Shown: positions 53,780 through 63,131, counted from the first letter of the stretch. The stretch: DNA of 64,000 nt from JAJEFO01 sp965209045 (GCA_965209045.1 CBDBPW010000001.1:1-64000), one strand, 5' to 3'. A program made the numbers and translations. Notes: generated by a model not told the origin, from the letters alone.

Positions 53780-55029
53780 TGACCTTCCCTGAAATCAAAT
53801 GTCGTGCTCCATGTTGGACTTGATCGGCTGACCCATCCTGAATGGCGGTGCATATCGTCTCCAATGCGCAATTGCACGTCAAACGGTTGCCTTTCCTGAC
53901 CCACACGGTTCTTGAACAGACTCACGTCGATCTGATAGGTGCCAACTTGCGGATCTGCAAAGAAAATGTTCTCAACCGGAGTTCGGGTCAGCCCTGGCCG
54001 AGAGACATTGGCATCCACGTCGAGTGACCCGTTGCAGTTTGGAGGATTGCGATTCCTGAAGCTGATCATGACGCCGTTCGGGCAGGTGATCGCCAGATCG
54101 AAGTCTGACAACGTGTCCCACGCAAGGGCAACATTCATTTCTCCCCGCTGGGCCTGAACTGCATCCAGACGGCGGTCGATCTCGCTCGCGCCATGTTGGT
54201 CGAGCTCTGGGCCAGCTGTTGGCCCGCAGGAAGCTTCCGAATCTGCAATGGCGCGTTCAAGGTCCCGTACGTACGCCTCCAAAGCGGCCCGTTCGGCTAG
54301 CGCATGCTCCAGCCGGGCTGTTGAGACTGATGGGCAAAAGCTTGGACCAAAGAAGCTGCGGACGCCACATGGAGAGACAAGAAGCAAGAGAATTGCAACC
54401 AACATGACCGCGAGAATCGCCCACAGCAGCCACGCCAACCACCACGGGAAAAAGACAACTGGCGCGACCGCAAAGTCAGCGGCATCCTGACCTTCCTGCA
54501 CCGGTTCGGGCGGCGCGGCTTCTGCGGTTCGCGGTGCAGGGCGTTTGGGAGCAAGGCCACTCAAGATGCCACGGTAGAGTTCGCCGCCTTCCTTGGCGTG
54601 CGCCCAAGTCACGAGCACGGGCTGCAAGCCACCGTCGGATACTTCGATCACGTGGAGGGCTGATTCATCCGGGACTTCGAGAGCGTTGCGGAGCGCCTCC
54701 GCAAGGCGCGCATTTTTGTCGCCTCCGCTAGCCGTGAGGCGGTCGGCAAGCCCGTAGATGTCTGCCGTCAGTTTGGAGAGCCGTGTCCTTGCCTGTTCCT
54801 GTTCAACTTCCGACAGGTCATGCAAACTGCGGGCTTTGCCATTGCCGGTGCAATACCAGTCGGTTTCGGCGGCACCCTCAGCGGGAACCGGTTCGGCAAA
54901 GAGGCTTGCGTGTTCAGGGCCGAGCCGCGAGCCGACCAACGCCGTGATCATCTCGTAGGAACGTTGTCCGTCTTGGCCAAGCGGACGCAGACCTTCACTG
55001 GACGTCGTGCGGATCTTCACTTGCGCCAT
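53776..55029 (-). CDS. SrfA-like membrane protein with YfaP/DUF2135-like domain
   Basis: This 417-residue protein starts at 55029 (MAQVKIRTTSSEGLR); the longer frame overlaps the protease gene. The cytoplasmic part (1-185) is followed by a TM helix (191-218, PWWLAWLLWAILAVMLVAIL), a CG-Cys and coiled-coil stretch (EHALAERAALEAYVRDLERA) and a C-terminal beta domain (LAWDTLSDFDLAITCPNGVM, ENIFFADPQVGTYQIDVSLF) resembling YfaP/DUF2135 domains. Its position before srfB suggests the SrfA slot of srfABC. The family assignment is moderate. Confidence 0.7.
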   Translation of the reverse strand: MAQVKIRTTSSEGLRPLGQDGQRSYEMITALVGSRLGPEHASLFAEPVPAEGAAETDWYCTGNGKARSLHDLSEVEQEQARTRLSKLTADIYGLADRLTASGGDKNARLAEALRNALEVPDESALHVIEVSDGGLQPVLVTWAHAKEGGELYRGILSGLAPKRPAPRTAEAAPPEPVQEGQDAADFAVAPVVFFPWWLAWLLWAILAVMLVAILLLLVSPCGVRSFFGPSFCPSVSTARLEHALAERAALEAYVRDLERAIADSEASCGPTAGPELDQHGASEIDRRLDAVQAQRGEMNVALAWDTLSDFDLAITCPNGVMISFRNRNPPNCNGSLDVDANVSRPGLTRTPVENIFFADPQVGTYQIDVSLFKNRVGQERQPFDVQLRIGDDMHRHSGWVSRSSPTWSTTFDFREGQ

Positions 55030-55039
55030 GCCCGCCTCG

Positions 55040-56263
55040 TCACTGCTCCAGAGTCTCGCCCGATGGCGCGGATCCCGCCTCCTCTGCCGTGGCGGGTGTC
55101 CCGTCTTGCGCAGAAGCTGATTCCGCAACTTGATCCAGTTTCGGCGTGCAGTCTGAACGGCTTGCCGACACCTCGACGCCGCTCTCGACAAGGAACAGCA
55201 ACAGGTCCGTTGAGGTCAGGGAGAAGTTCAACTGCCGCAACTCGGCATTGCGCATGAAAGTGTTTATTCCAACTGCCCGCCCGCAATAGTCTACCAGCGG
55301 CCCACCCGAGCTGCCCATAGAAATTGCAGCGGTGTGCACGACAACCGGAGTCTCGACAGGCACTATGGGCGCGAATTGCTGCTCAGCATTGACTATTCCG
55401 CTGGTGACAGAGACGGGCGGGATGGATGTGCCGTCGCCCGCAAGCAAGTCTACGAAGGTGCTGTCAGTTTCGAGAATCGCGTCCGGAAATCCTGCAGCAA
55501 TGACATTCTGCAGTCGCATGGTCTTGGTCGAGTTGCGCAAGGTAAAGTACGGCTGAGTCGTGCTCTCGACACGCAGGAGCGCAAAGTCTCGGCCGGTGGT
55601 TTCAAGCGGACCCGCAGCGGCGATGACTTCCGCGGCCCGCACATTGCCAAGGGCTTGGCTGGCGACGTAGACCGATCCTCCAACGGAGGCTGCACCCTCA
55701 ATCACATGATGATTGGTTAGCAGGAGATCCGGTGCGACAAAGAAGCCTGACCCCAAATCAGTGCCGGAAATCCCTTCGCTGACGACAAGCGCTGTCTGCT
55801 GTTCGATCAAGTTCAAGAGGTCTGTCGTGGTCTGGCGGAACACGGTCGAACCGTCGTCGCGAACCTCGGGCACATCCAGCGGCACGAAAACCTGTAGGGG
55901 ATCGGGCGCAAGCAAGGTGTCGGCAGAAACTGCGGACTCTCGGGAGTCCGGCAGGAGTCCATTCGGCGGGCGATGGTCTGAAGGCAGGACAAAGGCTCCA
56001 TCAGACGTGCACGTTCCACTTGAAAGCGCGGCCTGCAATGCATCGGCGCGCTCAGCCAAGGCGCGATTGCCATCGTTGACGAGAGCGACCGACGCCGCAA
56101 TTTCGTCCACACGCATCACGGCTTGCGGGTAAATGCGCGTTCCCGGCAAGAGCAGCCAAATCAGGACGAGGCCGAACAACAGGGTCAGGAACAGGGGCGG
56201 CAACCAAAGCCAAAGGGGATTCCAGCCGTGTGCCAAAGGCGCTTCGCGTTCATTCGAATTCAT
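55040..56263 (-). CDS. membrane-anchored trypsin-like serine protease
   Basis: This 407-residue protein starts at 56263 (MNSNEREAPLAHG) with gaggag upstream. TM helix at about 18-40 (LWLPPLFLTLLFGLVLIWLL), then a coiled coil (ALAERADALQAALSSGTC). The S1C protease domain has LLLTNHHVIEG (His), GRDFALLRVEST (Asp) and ISMGSSGGPLVDY (Ser). There is no PDZ domain, unlike DegP/HtrA. Active site faces the periplasm. It may cleave or mature other operon products. Confidence 0.88.
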   Translation of the reverse strand: MNSNEREAPLAHGWNPLWLWLPPLFLTLLFGLVLIWLLLPGTRIYPQAVMRVDEIAASVALVNDGNRALAERADALQAALSSGTCTSDGAFVLPSDHRPPNGLLPDSRESAVSADTLLAPDPLQVFVPLDVPEVRDDGSTVFRQTTTDLLNLIEQQTALVVSEGISGTDLGSGFFVAPDLLLTNHHVIEGAASVGGSVYVASQALGNVRAAEVIAAAGPLETTGRDFALLRVESTTQPYFTLRNSTKTMRLQNVIAAGFPDAILETDSTFVDLLAGDGTSIPPVSVTSGIVNAEQQFAPIVPVETPVVVHTAAISMGSSGGPLVDYCGRAVGINTFMRNAELRQLNFSLTSTDLLLFLVESGVEVSASRSDCTPKLDQVAESASAQDGTPATAEEAGSAPSGETLEQ

Positions 56264-56302
56264 GCTGCATCTCCTCAAGTTGCTCTGGCACTAGACGAGC
56301 GT

Positions 56303-56344
56303 TCGGTGACCGACAGGCCACTTTCGGTGACCGACAGGCCACTA
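56303..56344. promoter_or_regulatory. 21-bp perfect tandem repeat upstream of srf-type operon
   Basis: The 21-bp unit ttcggtgaccgacaggccact occurs twice head to tail (56303-56323 and 56324-56344) in the 185-bp gap before the protease gene. The unit contains the near-palindrome cggtgaccg. The position fits an operator or enhancer for the downstream genes, but slippage of a non-functional sequence is possible. Confidence 0.5.
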
Positions 56345-56448
56345 AGGTCATCACTTTGCACAGCGATCATCCTGCCACACACGCGCAAGACCGAGGCCTT
56401 GGCGAATCCCACCCCAATGTTGTTCATCCGCTCTCAAGGTCCGACGAT

Positions 56449-57108
56449 TCATCGGTGCAGGCGGACGCGAGTTCTTGACCCGGTCTCCTCCTGCGACGAC
56501 ACGCAGGCCGCTGATCCATCGGCATCCAACACGCAAGTCATGGTACGCTCGTAAATGTACGAGTTGTCATCGCAGGCCACGTTGGTATTGTCAGACATGA
56601 CAAGATTGCCCTCGGCATCAAAGGCTGCAGTCACTTGGTTCGATATGCACTGGGTGCCACCATCGAACGTGAGCGTTTGGTTTCCGGCCCCATCCGAATC
56701 GAAACACATTTCCCAAGCATCAACCTTAGAAATGGTGCCAGAGTCCGCATCCTCGAGGCGATAGTCCGAGTCAAGCATCCAGCAACCGTCAAGCAACGCC
56801 AAATCGCGATCTTCCCAGGCCTCAACGTCAATTCCTGGCGCGGAGGGCGCCGGTGCGTCAGCAACGCCGTCACAGTCTTGCGCGCCAAGGGCCGCCTCCA
56901 GATCGGTAACGCGGCGTCGTAAGGCCTCTTGACGTTCGAATGCTATTGTCAATTGTCTTTCGGTCGTCAGACGATCTACTGAGCATATTCCAATCTCGCC
57001 CAGACCAAATGGCAGCTTCACTCCACATGCCGTCAATAGAGCAATTGCCGAAGCAAAAAAGACGAGCGTGAGCAATGCCAAGCTTAGGACTGCAGAAGTG
57101 CGAATCAT
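56449..57108 (-). CDS. TM/coiled-coil Cys protein, first in srf-type cluster
   Basis: This 219-residue protein has a TM helix near the N-terminus (VLSLALLTLVFFASAIALLT), then CGVKLPFGLG with a downstream Cys, a coiled coil (RQLTIAFERQEALRRRVTDL) ending in Cys, and a beta-type domain with several Cys (DGCWMLDSDYRLEDADSGTI, CVLDADGSAACVSSQEET). The TM-CG-Cys-coiled-coil order repeats in the SrfA-like protein. Same strand as the operon, 185 bp before the protease gene. Confidence 0.72.
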   Translation of the reverse strand: MIRTSAVLSLALLTLVFFASAIALLTACGVKLPFGLGEIGICSVDRLTTERQLTIAFERQEALRRRVTDLEAALGAQDCDGVADAPAPSAPGIDVEAWEDRDLALLDGCWMLDSDYRLEDADSGTISKVDAWEMCFDSDGAGNQTLTFDGGTQCISNQVTAAFDAEGNLVMSDNTNVACDDNSYIYERTMTCVLDADGSAACVSSQEETGSRTRVRLHR

Positions 57109-57652
57109 TGCAGTAAAATATGGAGATTATTTGCGTTAGTAGACATTTCCACGCTTCCAGCGTCAATCGCCGGACGGTCCTAGTCAGCGACCGCCGGAAG
57201 GTAGCGCCACTTGCTTTCTCACTTTGGCAGAATGTTCAGCGTGGCCCGCAATGTATGTTCCCCGACGTATCGGGTATCAGGTCTCGGCATGGGCTCTGCC
57301 ACCGGGCGTCCGTGACCGTGCTTCGGCTCTTGATAAATCGTCATGAAATGCTGCAATTCCCTTTGCCAGACATGCGCACTCTGCACCTTCCCATCCAAAT
57401 AGTCAATTCTCTGCTCTTTGAGGCGTTTGCGCTGCAGCGTATTTCGTGAGCGGTGCGAGCTACCCGCACATCGGAATGGTCACCATCAGCTGCGGCCGCC
57501 GCTTTCTTTCGGCGGGTTCCGGTTCGCATTGAGCCTTGCGGCGCCCGGGATCGTTGATTTCGGGCCGATTGAGGGCCAGGGCCGGAATCCCACGCGCGCC
57601 GCATCGCCCGGCGTCGGGTCCGGCGCGGTTTCCGGGCTGTCGGGTTCGGGCC
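57109..57652. other. gene-free stretch upstream of the srf-type cluster
   Basis: No gene supported. It should hold the promoter of the first cluster gene and the 3' end of the neighbouring IS. No obvious promoter elements can be named with confidence. Confidence 0.45.
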
Positions 57653-59080
57653 TCAGGCGGCCTTCAGGTCGGGCCCCCTGACAAGTGAGCGCATCATCTC
57701 CGGACGTCCGGCCCGGACGTGTCCAAGCGCCGTGGCCATCATCACCGCGACGACCAGGTTGCAGCGAAGTTCCATCCTTTCCCGGCCGCGGACGAAGTGG
57801 CTCTCCATGCCGTACACCCGGTCGATGCGGGAGTTGATGCGCTCCAGCGCGCTCCTGCGGTTGTAGCCGCGCTGCCAGGAGGGGCTTCCCCAGGGCGTCG
57901 GCGTGAAGATCCGGCGGTCCGCCGTCGCCAGCGGAATCCGCACGACCCGCCCGTAGTCCCCGGCCTTGCTGCCGCCCATCTTCAGGCAGGCGGCGCGCCC
58001 CGCGCAGTCGAAGCCGCCGGCCGCCGCCGGGCAGCGGTACTTGAGCGTCTCGCGGTCGCGCTCGAAGCCCTCGAAGGCCATGCCGCGCTGCTCGCCGGTC
58101 TCCGGGCAGACGCAGGACAGCTCGCCGCGCTCGCTGTGGACCATCGTGTCCGCCCGGTCCGGGTCGAGCGGGCGGGTGACCGGGACCGAGGCGTCATGGC
58201 CCGGCTCGTCCCTCTCCGCGCGCCACATGAGGCGCGTGTCGATGAAGGGCCGGATCCGCCACCGGTCCCAGAGCGCCGCCTTCAGCGGCCCGCTGTCCAG
58301 GCCCCGGTCGGCGCTGAACTCCGAACATCGATCCGCCAGCGCCGGATCCCTCTCCATCAGCCCGGAGGCCATGCGCTTCAGTTCCTTCACCTCCGACGCC
58401 GAGGCCCGCGTCAGCGACACCGCGACCGGGATCTCGTGCCGCGTGTCGGCAATCACGTGGAGCTTGTAGCCGAACCAGGAGGTCACCTTCGTCCAGAGCC
58501 TGCCGTCGCGGCCGACACCTGACGTCTCGTGCTTCCCCCAGTCCGCGTCCGGATCGGAGGTCCTGCCGGTCTCCCGGCCCGCGACACCGGTCGAGTGGCT
58601 CTCGACCGCCTTGCCGTCGTAGCCGAGATGCCGCCCGAAGTCCGGGATCTCCGCCATCAGCGCGGCCCGCAGGTCGTCGACCATCGCGCTGACCAGGCCC
58701 CGCTCCTCCTCGACATCCACCAGCGTCTTCAGGAACCGCGAGACGTTCCAGCCGTTCGGAACCGCGTCCGCAATCCGCCCGTCCCCGCCCCGCCGCCGCA
58801 CGGGCAGCGGGTTGAAGCCGCACAGGTCGAGCAGCGCCGGATTGCGGTTGAGCTCCCGCAGCAGGGATTCCACCGAAGCGTGCTGGAACACGATCCCCGC
58901 GATCACGGCCCGCCACATGGCGGCGACCGGGAAGTCGTTGCGCCCCGCGCCGCGCCGCTTCCCGAGTTCGGCGAGAAGCGCCTCGTCGGGGAGCGCGTCG
59001 AGCGCGAGTTCAAGGCGCTGAAGCTCGGGGCGGGTCTCGACATCGTCCCAGGAAAAGAGCATACGGGGTTCGGGTGCCAT
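57653..59080 (-). CDS. DDE transposase (IS1182/ISNCY-like)
   Basis: This 475-residue transposase starts at 59080 (MAPEPRMLFSWDDVE) with ggaggaa upstream. The N-terminal DUF772-like part contains FPVAAMWRAVIAGIVFQHAS and ESLLRELNRNPALLDLCGF. The catalytic region has HLGYDGKAVESHS (first Asp), EFSADRGLDSGPLKAALW (second Asp) and RSALERINSRIDRVYGMESH (Glu). A Cys-containing insertion is present (CPAAAGGFDCAGRAACLK). Intact. Its exact IS family is uncertain. Confidence 0.85.
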   Translation of the reverse strand: MAPEPRMLFSWDDVETRPELQRLELALDALPDEALLAELGKRRGAGRNDFPVAAMWRAVIAGIVFQHASVESLLRELNRNPALLDLCGFNPLPVRRRGGDGRIADAVPNGWNVSRFLKTLVDVEEERGLVSAMVDDLRAALMAEIPDFGRHLGYDGKAVESHSTGVAGRETGRTSDPDADWGKHETSGVGRDGRLWTKVTSWFGYKLHVIADTRHEIPVAVSLTRASASEVKELKRMASGLMERDPALADRCSEFSADRGLDSGPLKAALWDRWRIRPFIDTRLMWRAERDEPGHDASVPVTRPLDPDRADTMVHSERGELSCVCPETGEQRGMAFEGFERDRETLKYRCPAAAGGFDCAGRAACLKMGGSKAGDYGRVVRIPLATADRRIFTPTPWGSPSWQRGYNRRSALERINSRIDRVYGMESHFVRGRERMELRCNLVVAVMMATALGHVRAGRPEMMRSLVRGPDLKAA

Positions 59081-59768
59081 GATGGGTTCCTCCGGGAGCA
59101 GGATCTGGTGGTACAGTCCTTCTACCATTCGGCACCCGCCCCATCCAGGACGGGACCTCGCGGCGCGCCGGAAAAGCGCGGGAATTCCGCCTGCCCGAAC
59201 CGATGGCGGCCTGGGTGGTCGCAGAAGGCAGCGAACCCCGAAAGCGACACAATGCGGCCTGTCAGCGACAGGAAGGGCGTCCGAATCACGCCTTTCCGGG
59301 TGAAGAAAAACTGACGCCCCTCGAAAAGCCGTTGCGGCTCAGTCCGTTACGGACTACGCAAACGCCTCTCTTTGCTCTTGGCCATGGTCACACATCGCGA
59401 ATTTTTGTTCGTGAATAAGCGCTTGGCAGCCTTCTCTTGGCGACGGCGCAACTTCGTGATGACGTGAGAGTGTCTCACCTGTCTGGACCTCTGTGTTGTC
59501 GTTGTGGACATCGGGTGGTTTTGGGCCGGCGCGCCAGCTTTTGGACCCGGTGGCTTTGCCGTCGCTTTCACTCCGGCACCCTTGACCTCGTTTCCAGCCC
59601 CTGCTCATCAAGCCAGAAGTGCGGATTTCCTGCATCCTATGTTGCCAGCAACATAGGATGCGTCAATGGAACAAGCTCGGGTCTGTGGGGCGCAGGGATC
59701 GGAAAGGATCCCTCCTACCCGGCTTAGAGGCTGAATCATAAGTCATTGTTTTGATTCTGTTTTTCATG
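59081..59768. other. gene-free stretch between two IS elements
   Basis: It holds the ends of two IS elements and a perfect inverted repeat at 59632-59661. No gene is supported. Confidence 0.5.
59632..59661. repeat. perfect 14-bp inverted repeat with 2-bp spacer
   Basis: The arms gcatcctatgttgc (59632-59645) and gcaacataggatgc (59648-59661) are exact inverted copies around ca. It would form a long hairpin. It is not followed by a U-run on either strand. It could be an IS end or a target of a dimeric protein. Confidence 0.6.
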
Positions 59769-60605
59769 TCAGGCACTTGCGCCCCGTGCCAGTCTTCGAG
59801 CCAGGAACCGGCACGCGGCCAGCTGAGCCCACGCCACGGAGCTCGCCAAGGTCCGCTCAAAGTCCTTGGCCAGGCGCCGGCAACGCGACATCCAGGCGAA
59901 GGTGCGCTCCACGACCCAGCGGCGGTACAGGACGGTGAAGCCCTTTGTTCCTTTGGGTCGTTCCACGATCTCCAGCGCTTCGGGGACACCCATTTCCGCG
60001 AGCGTCGCGCGCAGCTTCTTGCCCTTGTAGCCGCTGTCAGCCCACAGCCTCGTCACCTCCGGCGCCTTCTCCAGCATCTCGAGAATGACGTCCGGCGCCC
60101 CGTCCCGGTCCTGCACGTCGGCCGCGTGAACCCGGACCGCGATCGGCGTTCCCTCGACGTCTACGGCGATGTGCCGCTTCCGACCCTTGATCTTCTTGCC
60201 GGCGTCATAGCCGGATGGCCCGGCCATCTCTGTCGTCTTGACCGACTGGCTGTCGATTCCGGCCGCGGTCGGCTCAAAGGAACGCCCCGCCTGCTCGCGG
60301 GCCAGTGCGCGCAGCGCATCCATCATACGCTCTATGACGCCCCTGTCGCGCCACGCATAGAAGTAGTTCTGGATCGTCGTAAACGGCGGAAAGCACTTGG
60401 GAATCGCCCGCCACTGACACCCCGTTGCCAGCATGTAATGGATCGCGTTGCAGATCTCGCGAAGATCGGCGGTCCGGCGACGGCCCAGCTTCGACGGGGG
60501 TGGCAGAAGTGGCTCGATCAGAAGCCATTCCTCGTCGGTCAAGTCGCTTTCATATCGTTCCGAACTGCGATTATACTTCTCGCGGGTGGTCTCGGACCAG
60601 GCCAT
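59769..60605 (-). CDS. IS5-family transposase
   Basis: This 278-residue transposase starts at 60605 (MAWSETTREKYNRSS), with aaggag upstream. The DUF4096-like N-terminus (LTDEEWLLIEPLLPPPSKLG) is followed by the DDE core: TAAGIDSQSVKTTE (first Asp), RLWADSGYKGKKLRATLA (second Asp) and RRWVVERTFAWMSRCRRLAK (Glu). Both parts are in one frame, so no programmed frameshift is needed. Intact. Confidence 0.93.
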   Translation of the reverse strand: MAWSETTREKYNRSSERYESDLTDEEWLLIEPLLPPPSKLGRRRTADLREICNAIHYMLATGCQWRAIPKCFPPFTTIQNYFYAWRDRGVIERMMDALRALAREQAGRSFEPTAAGIDSQSVKTTEMAGPSGYDAGKKIKGRKRHIAVDVEGTPIAVRVHAADVQDRDGAPDVILEMLEKAPEVTRLWADSGYKGKKLRATLAEMGVPEALEIVERPKGTKGFTVLYRRWVVERTFAWMSRCRRLAKDFERTLASSVAWAQLAACRFLARRLARGASA

Positions 60606-60833
60606 GGTAGTCTCCTTGTCTAGTTTCGCATCTGACATGGAAATACCATATCTGGGGAGGCCATCCACATTCTAGGTCAAACTCTTACGCAGCTGACGAG
60701 TGAGAAGACATTGGTTGCCTCTCGTTGACTTGACCGCGAGGCTAAGTGCTTGCCAATTGTTTGCCAACCCGAATTTCGGTGAACTTGAAGTGTGGAAATT
60801 CGCATGCAAATATTTGATTTTGAATTATTTTTG

Positions 60834-60910
<77 letters not shown>

Positions 60911-60991
60911 CCAAGAGAAACAATAGCTAGTCCAAACGTTCCCGGAGTGCAAGGGGCTCACCGCGAAATTTCCCGCCCCCACAAACCGACC

Positions 60992-61828
60992 CTACCTGCC
61001 ATGTGAACGGTCATAGGAATTCCTGTCGGGGCTCTGCCACCCTTCGGGAAGGTCGCCCTCGAAAATCTCCACCAGAAGCGGGAAACATGCCGCCTCGTCC
61101 GAAGAATGGGTCGCGCTGCAGTCCCCGCCCGGACAGGCCGACAACGCCCCGAGGAGATCGATCTCAGCAAGGAATTCGATGTGGTCTCCGGGGCGCACGG
61201 GCGACGCCTTCATGAAATACTCCCCTCTCTCCCGCGTGAACCCGGTGCACATGAACACGTTCATGACGTCGTGCACATGCGGTTCGCTCTCGTCGAGGGA
61301 CGTCCCGAGCGCGTCTGCGAGCGCCCGCGTCAGGTTGGAATGGCAGCAGTGGTGATAGTCGTCTCCAAACAGCAGCCGCCCGGTGTAGGGATCGCAGCGC
61401 GTGCCGATCACGTCATGCACCCTGCCTCCGAATCCGTCTGCGCCGTACCAGGCGAGCGAGTCCTCGATGATCGTCGCCATCGGCCGGAGATGGGGCAGGT
61501 TCGACCACAGCCGGTCGCCCACGCTCACATGGGTTCCGTGCAGGGCGCGGGTCTTGCCGGAATAGAACCGCTCGCCGACATCGTTCGCGTTCCAGAGGTT
61601 CAGGTCCCCGACCTGCGGCCCCTCGATCGAAGAGATCCGGAACACGTCCCCGCGACGCACGCGAAACGACGCGGCGTCGCGCGGAGGCACACGCACCTCG
61701 TCCGCCTTTCGATAGTTCGCGAAGGCCCCACGGTAGGCGTCGAGATCGGGCGACGCCAGCAGTTCGGAAGAATAGCAGATCACCGGCTCGATGGCGCGGC
61801 GGGCTTCGGCGTCAGGGGGCTCGTGCAT
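60992..61828 (-). CDS. DUF1989 / urea carboxylase-associated family protein
   Basis: This 278-residue protein shows DUF1989 features: RVRRGDVFRISSIEGPQVGD, DLNLWNANDVGERF, TRALHGTHVSVGDRLWSNLP, MATIIEDSLAWYG, GTRCDPYTGRLLFG, HHCCHSNLTRAL, HVHDVMNVFMCTGF and KASPVRPGDHIEFLAEIDLL, with Cys residues (ACPGGDCS) near the end that may bind metal. Related proteins accompany urea amidolyase or aminomethyltransferase genes. The precise substrate is not known. Confidence 0.85.
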   Translation of the reverse strand: MHEPPDAEARRAIEPVICYSSELLASPDLDAYRGAFANYRKADEVRVPPRDAASFRVRRGDVFRISSIEGPQVGDLNLWNANDVGERFYSGKTRALHGTHVSVGDRLWSNLPHLRPMATIIEDSLAWYGADGFGGRVHDVIGTRCDPYTGRLLFGDDYHHCCHSNLTRALADALGTSLDESEPHVHDVMNVFMCTGFTRERGEYFMKASPVRPGDHIEFLAEIDLLGALSACPGGDCSATHSSDEAACFPLLVEIFEGDLPEGWQSPDRNSYDRSHGR

Positions 61829-61932
61829 GGGGCAACTCCAGGATCTCTCTTCCGAGCAGACGCCCGGACGCCCCAGAATTCAAGACCCGTCCCGCCCGAA
61901 CTTTCTGCAAGACGGAAGCCGAGTCCGTCGGC

Positions 61933-63081
61933 TCAGGTCTCGAGCGCCTCCACGCAGAGGATCGTCGGCAGGTGCCGCGCGACCTCGTCCCAGGTCTCGC
62001 CCTCGTCGGTGCTGGCAAAGACGGAGCCCGAATTCGTCCCGAAATATATCCCGGCCGGATCGCCCGCGTCCCCCGACATCGCCTGCCGCAGCACCGTGAA
62101 AAAGCACCCGGCCTGCGGCAGCCCTGCCCGCTTCGCCTCCCAGCTCTCGCCGCCGTCGGTCGACTTCCAGACCGCGGCCGCCGCGTCCGGCGGGTAGCGC
62201 CCGATCCCGTCGCCATTAAGCGGCAACGTCCAGATCGTTGCCCCGTCGCGCGGATGAACCTGCACCGGGAACCCGAACGTCGAAGGCAGGCCCTCGGTGA
62301 TGTCGTCCCAGCTCCGACCGCCGTCCCGGCTCCTGTACACGCCATGATGGTTCTGCTGGTAGAGCAGGTCGCCCGTCCCGTCCGCGCGCACCATGTTGTG
62401 AACGCAGTGACCGGTCTGGCCGTCGCGCGGCGCCGCCGGATGGTCGTGATGTCCGCAGGCCTCCGCGTTCGACAGCCGGTTGCGGCGGTCCCAGGTCGCG
62501 CCACCGTCCTCGGTCGCGAAGACTCCGGCCGCCGAGATCCCGAGCCAGAACTTCTCGGGATTGCCGGGATCGGCAACGATCGTGTGCAGCACAAGGCCGG
62601 CCGCCCCGGGCTGCCACTCTGCCGCCGAGGGATGGTCGGAGAGCGAGCTGACCTTCTCCCAGGTCTCGCCGCCGTCTTCGCTGGCAAGAAGCATCGCGGG
62701 CTTCGAGCCGGCATAGAGCCGGTCACCGACCCGGCCAAGCGACCAGAGCGCGGTGATCTCTCCCGTGAACGGTGCCGGCGGCGAAGGTTTCCAGTCGAAC
62801 AGCTTTGCCACCTCCTCGTTCTCGGCAAAGAACGCCTCGCTCTGCCCGTGCGCGAGTTTCGACAGGGTCCAGGACGTGCCGCGATCTTCCGACCGCCAGA
62901 CGCCGGCGCCCTCCCAGTCGCTGCCGCCACCGGCCCAGATCACGCCCGTCCCCGGATCCCCGATCGCGTGGTTGATTGGCCAGAGATTGCAGTGCGGGCC
63001 GTTCACCGACCATTCCGAGCGGTCCTCGGAATTGACCAGGAACAGGCCCTTCGTGGTGCCAACCAGCAACGAAACCGTCAT
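61933..63081 (-). CDS. BNR/sialidase-like beta-propeller protein
   Basis: This 382-residue protein starts at 63081 (MTVSLLVGTTKGLFLV) with gggagg upstream; the open frame extends upstream over sdhB and is not used. Repeated Asp-box motifs occur (SEDRGTSWTLSK, SEDGGETWEKVS, TEDGGATWDRRN, SRDGGRSWDDIT, STDGGESWEAKR, STDEGETWDEVA), typical of a BNR beta-propeller. No signal peptide and no clear sialidase active site, so it is a cytoplasmic propeller of unknown role. Confidence 0.85.
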   Translation of the reverse strand: MTVSLLVGTTKGLFLVNSEDRSEWSVNGPHCNLWPINHAIGDPGTGVIWAGGGSDWEGAGVWRSEDRGTSWTLSKLAHGQSEAFFAENEEVAKLFDWKPSPPAPFTGEITALWSLGRVGDRLYAGSKPAMLLASEDGGETWEKVSSLSDHPSAAEWQPGAAGLVLHTIVADPGNPEKFWLGISAAGVFATEDGGATWDRRNRLSNAEACGHHDHPAAPRDGQTGHCVHNMVRADGTGDLLYQQNHHGVYRSRDGGRSWDDITEGLPSTFGFPVQVHPRDGATIWTLPLNGDGIGRYPPDAAAAVWKSTDGGESWEAKRAGLPQAGCFFTVLRQAMSGDAGDPAGIYFGTNSGSVFASTDEGETWDEVARHLPTILCVEALET

Positions 63082-63131
63082 ATTGCGCCTCCCGTTTCGC
63101 GGACCCTGCCCCAGGGAGCGGGCGGTCGCAA

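Noticed and set aside
40214..57108. Type VI or type III secretion system
   Set aside because: The vWA protein resembles the PpkA C-terminus, but no sheath, baseplate, TssJLM, needle or export apparatus genes are present.
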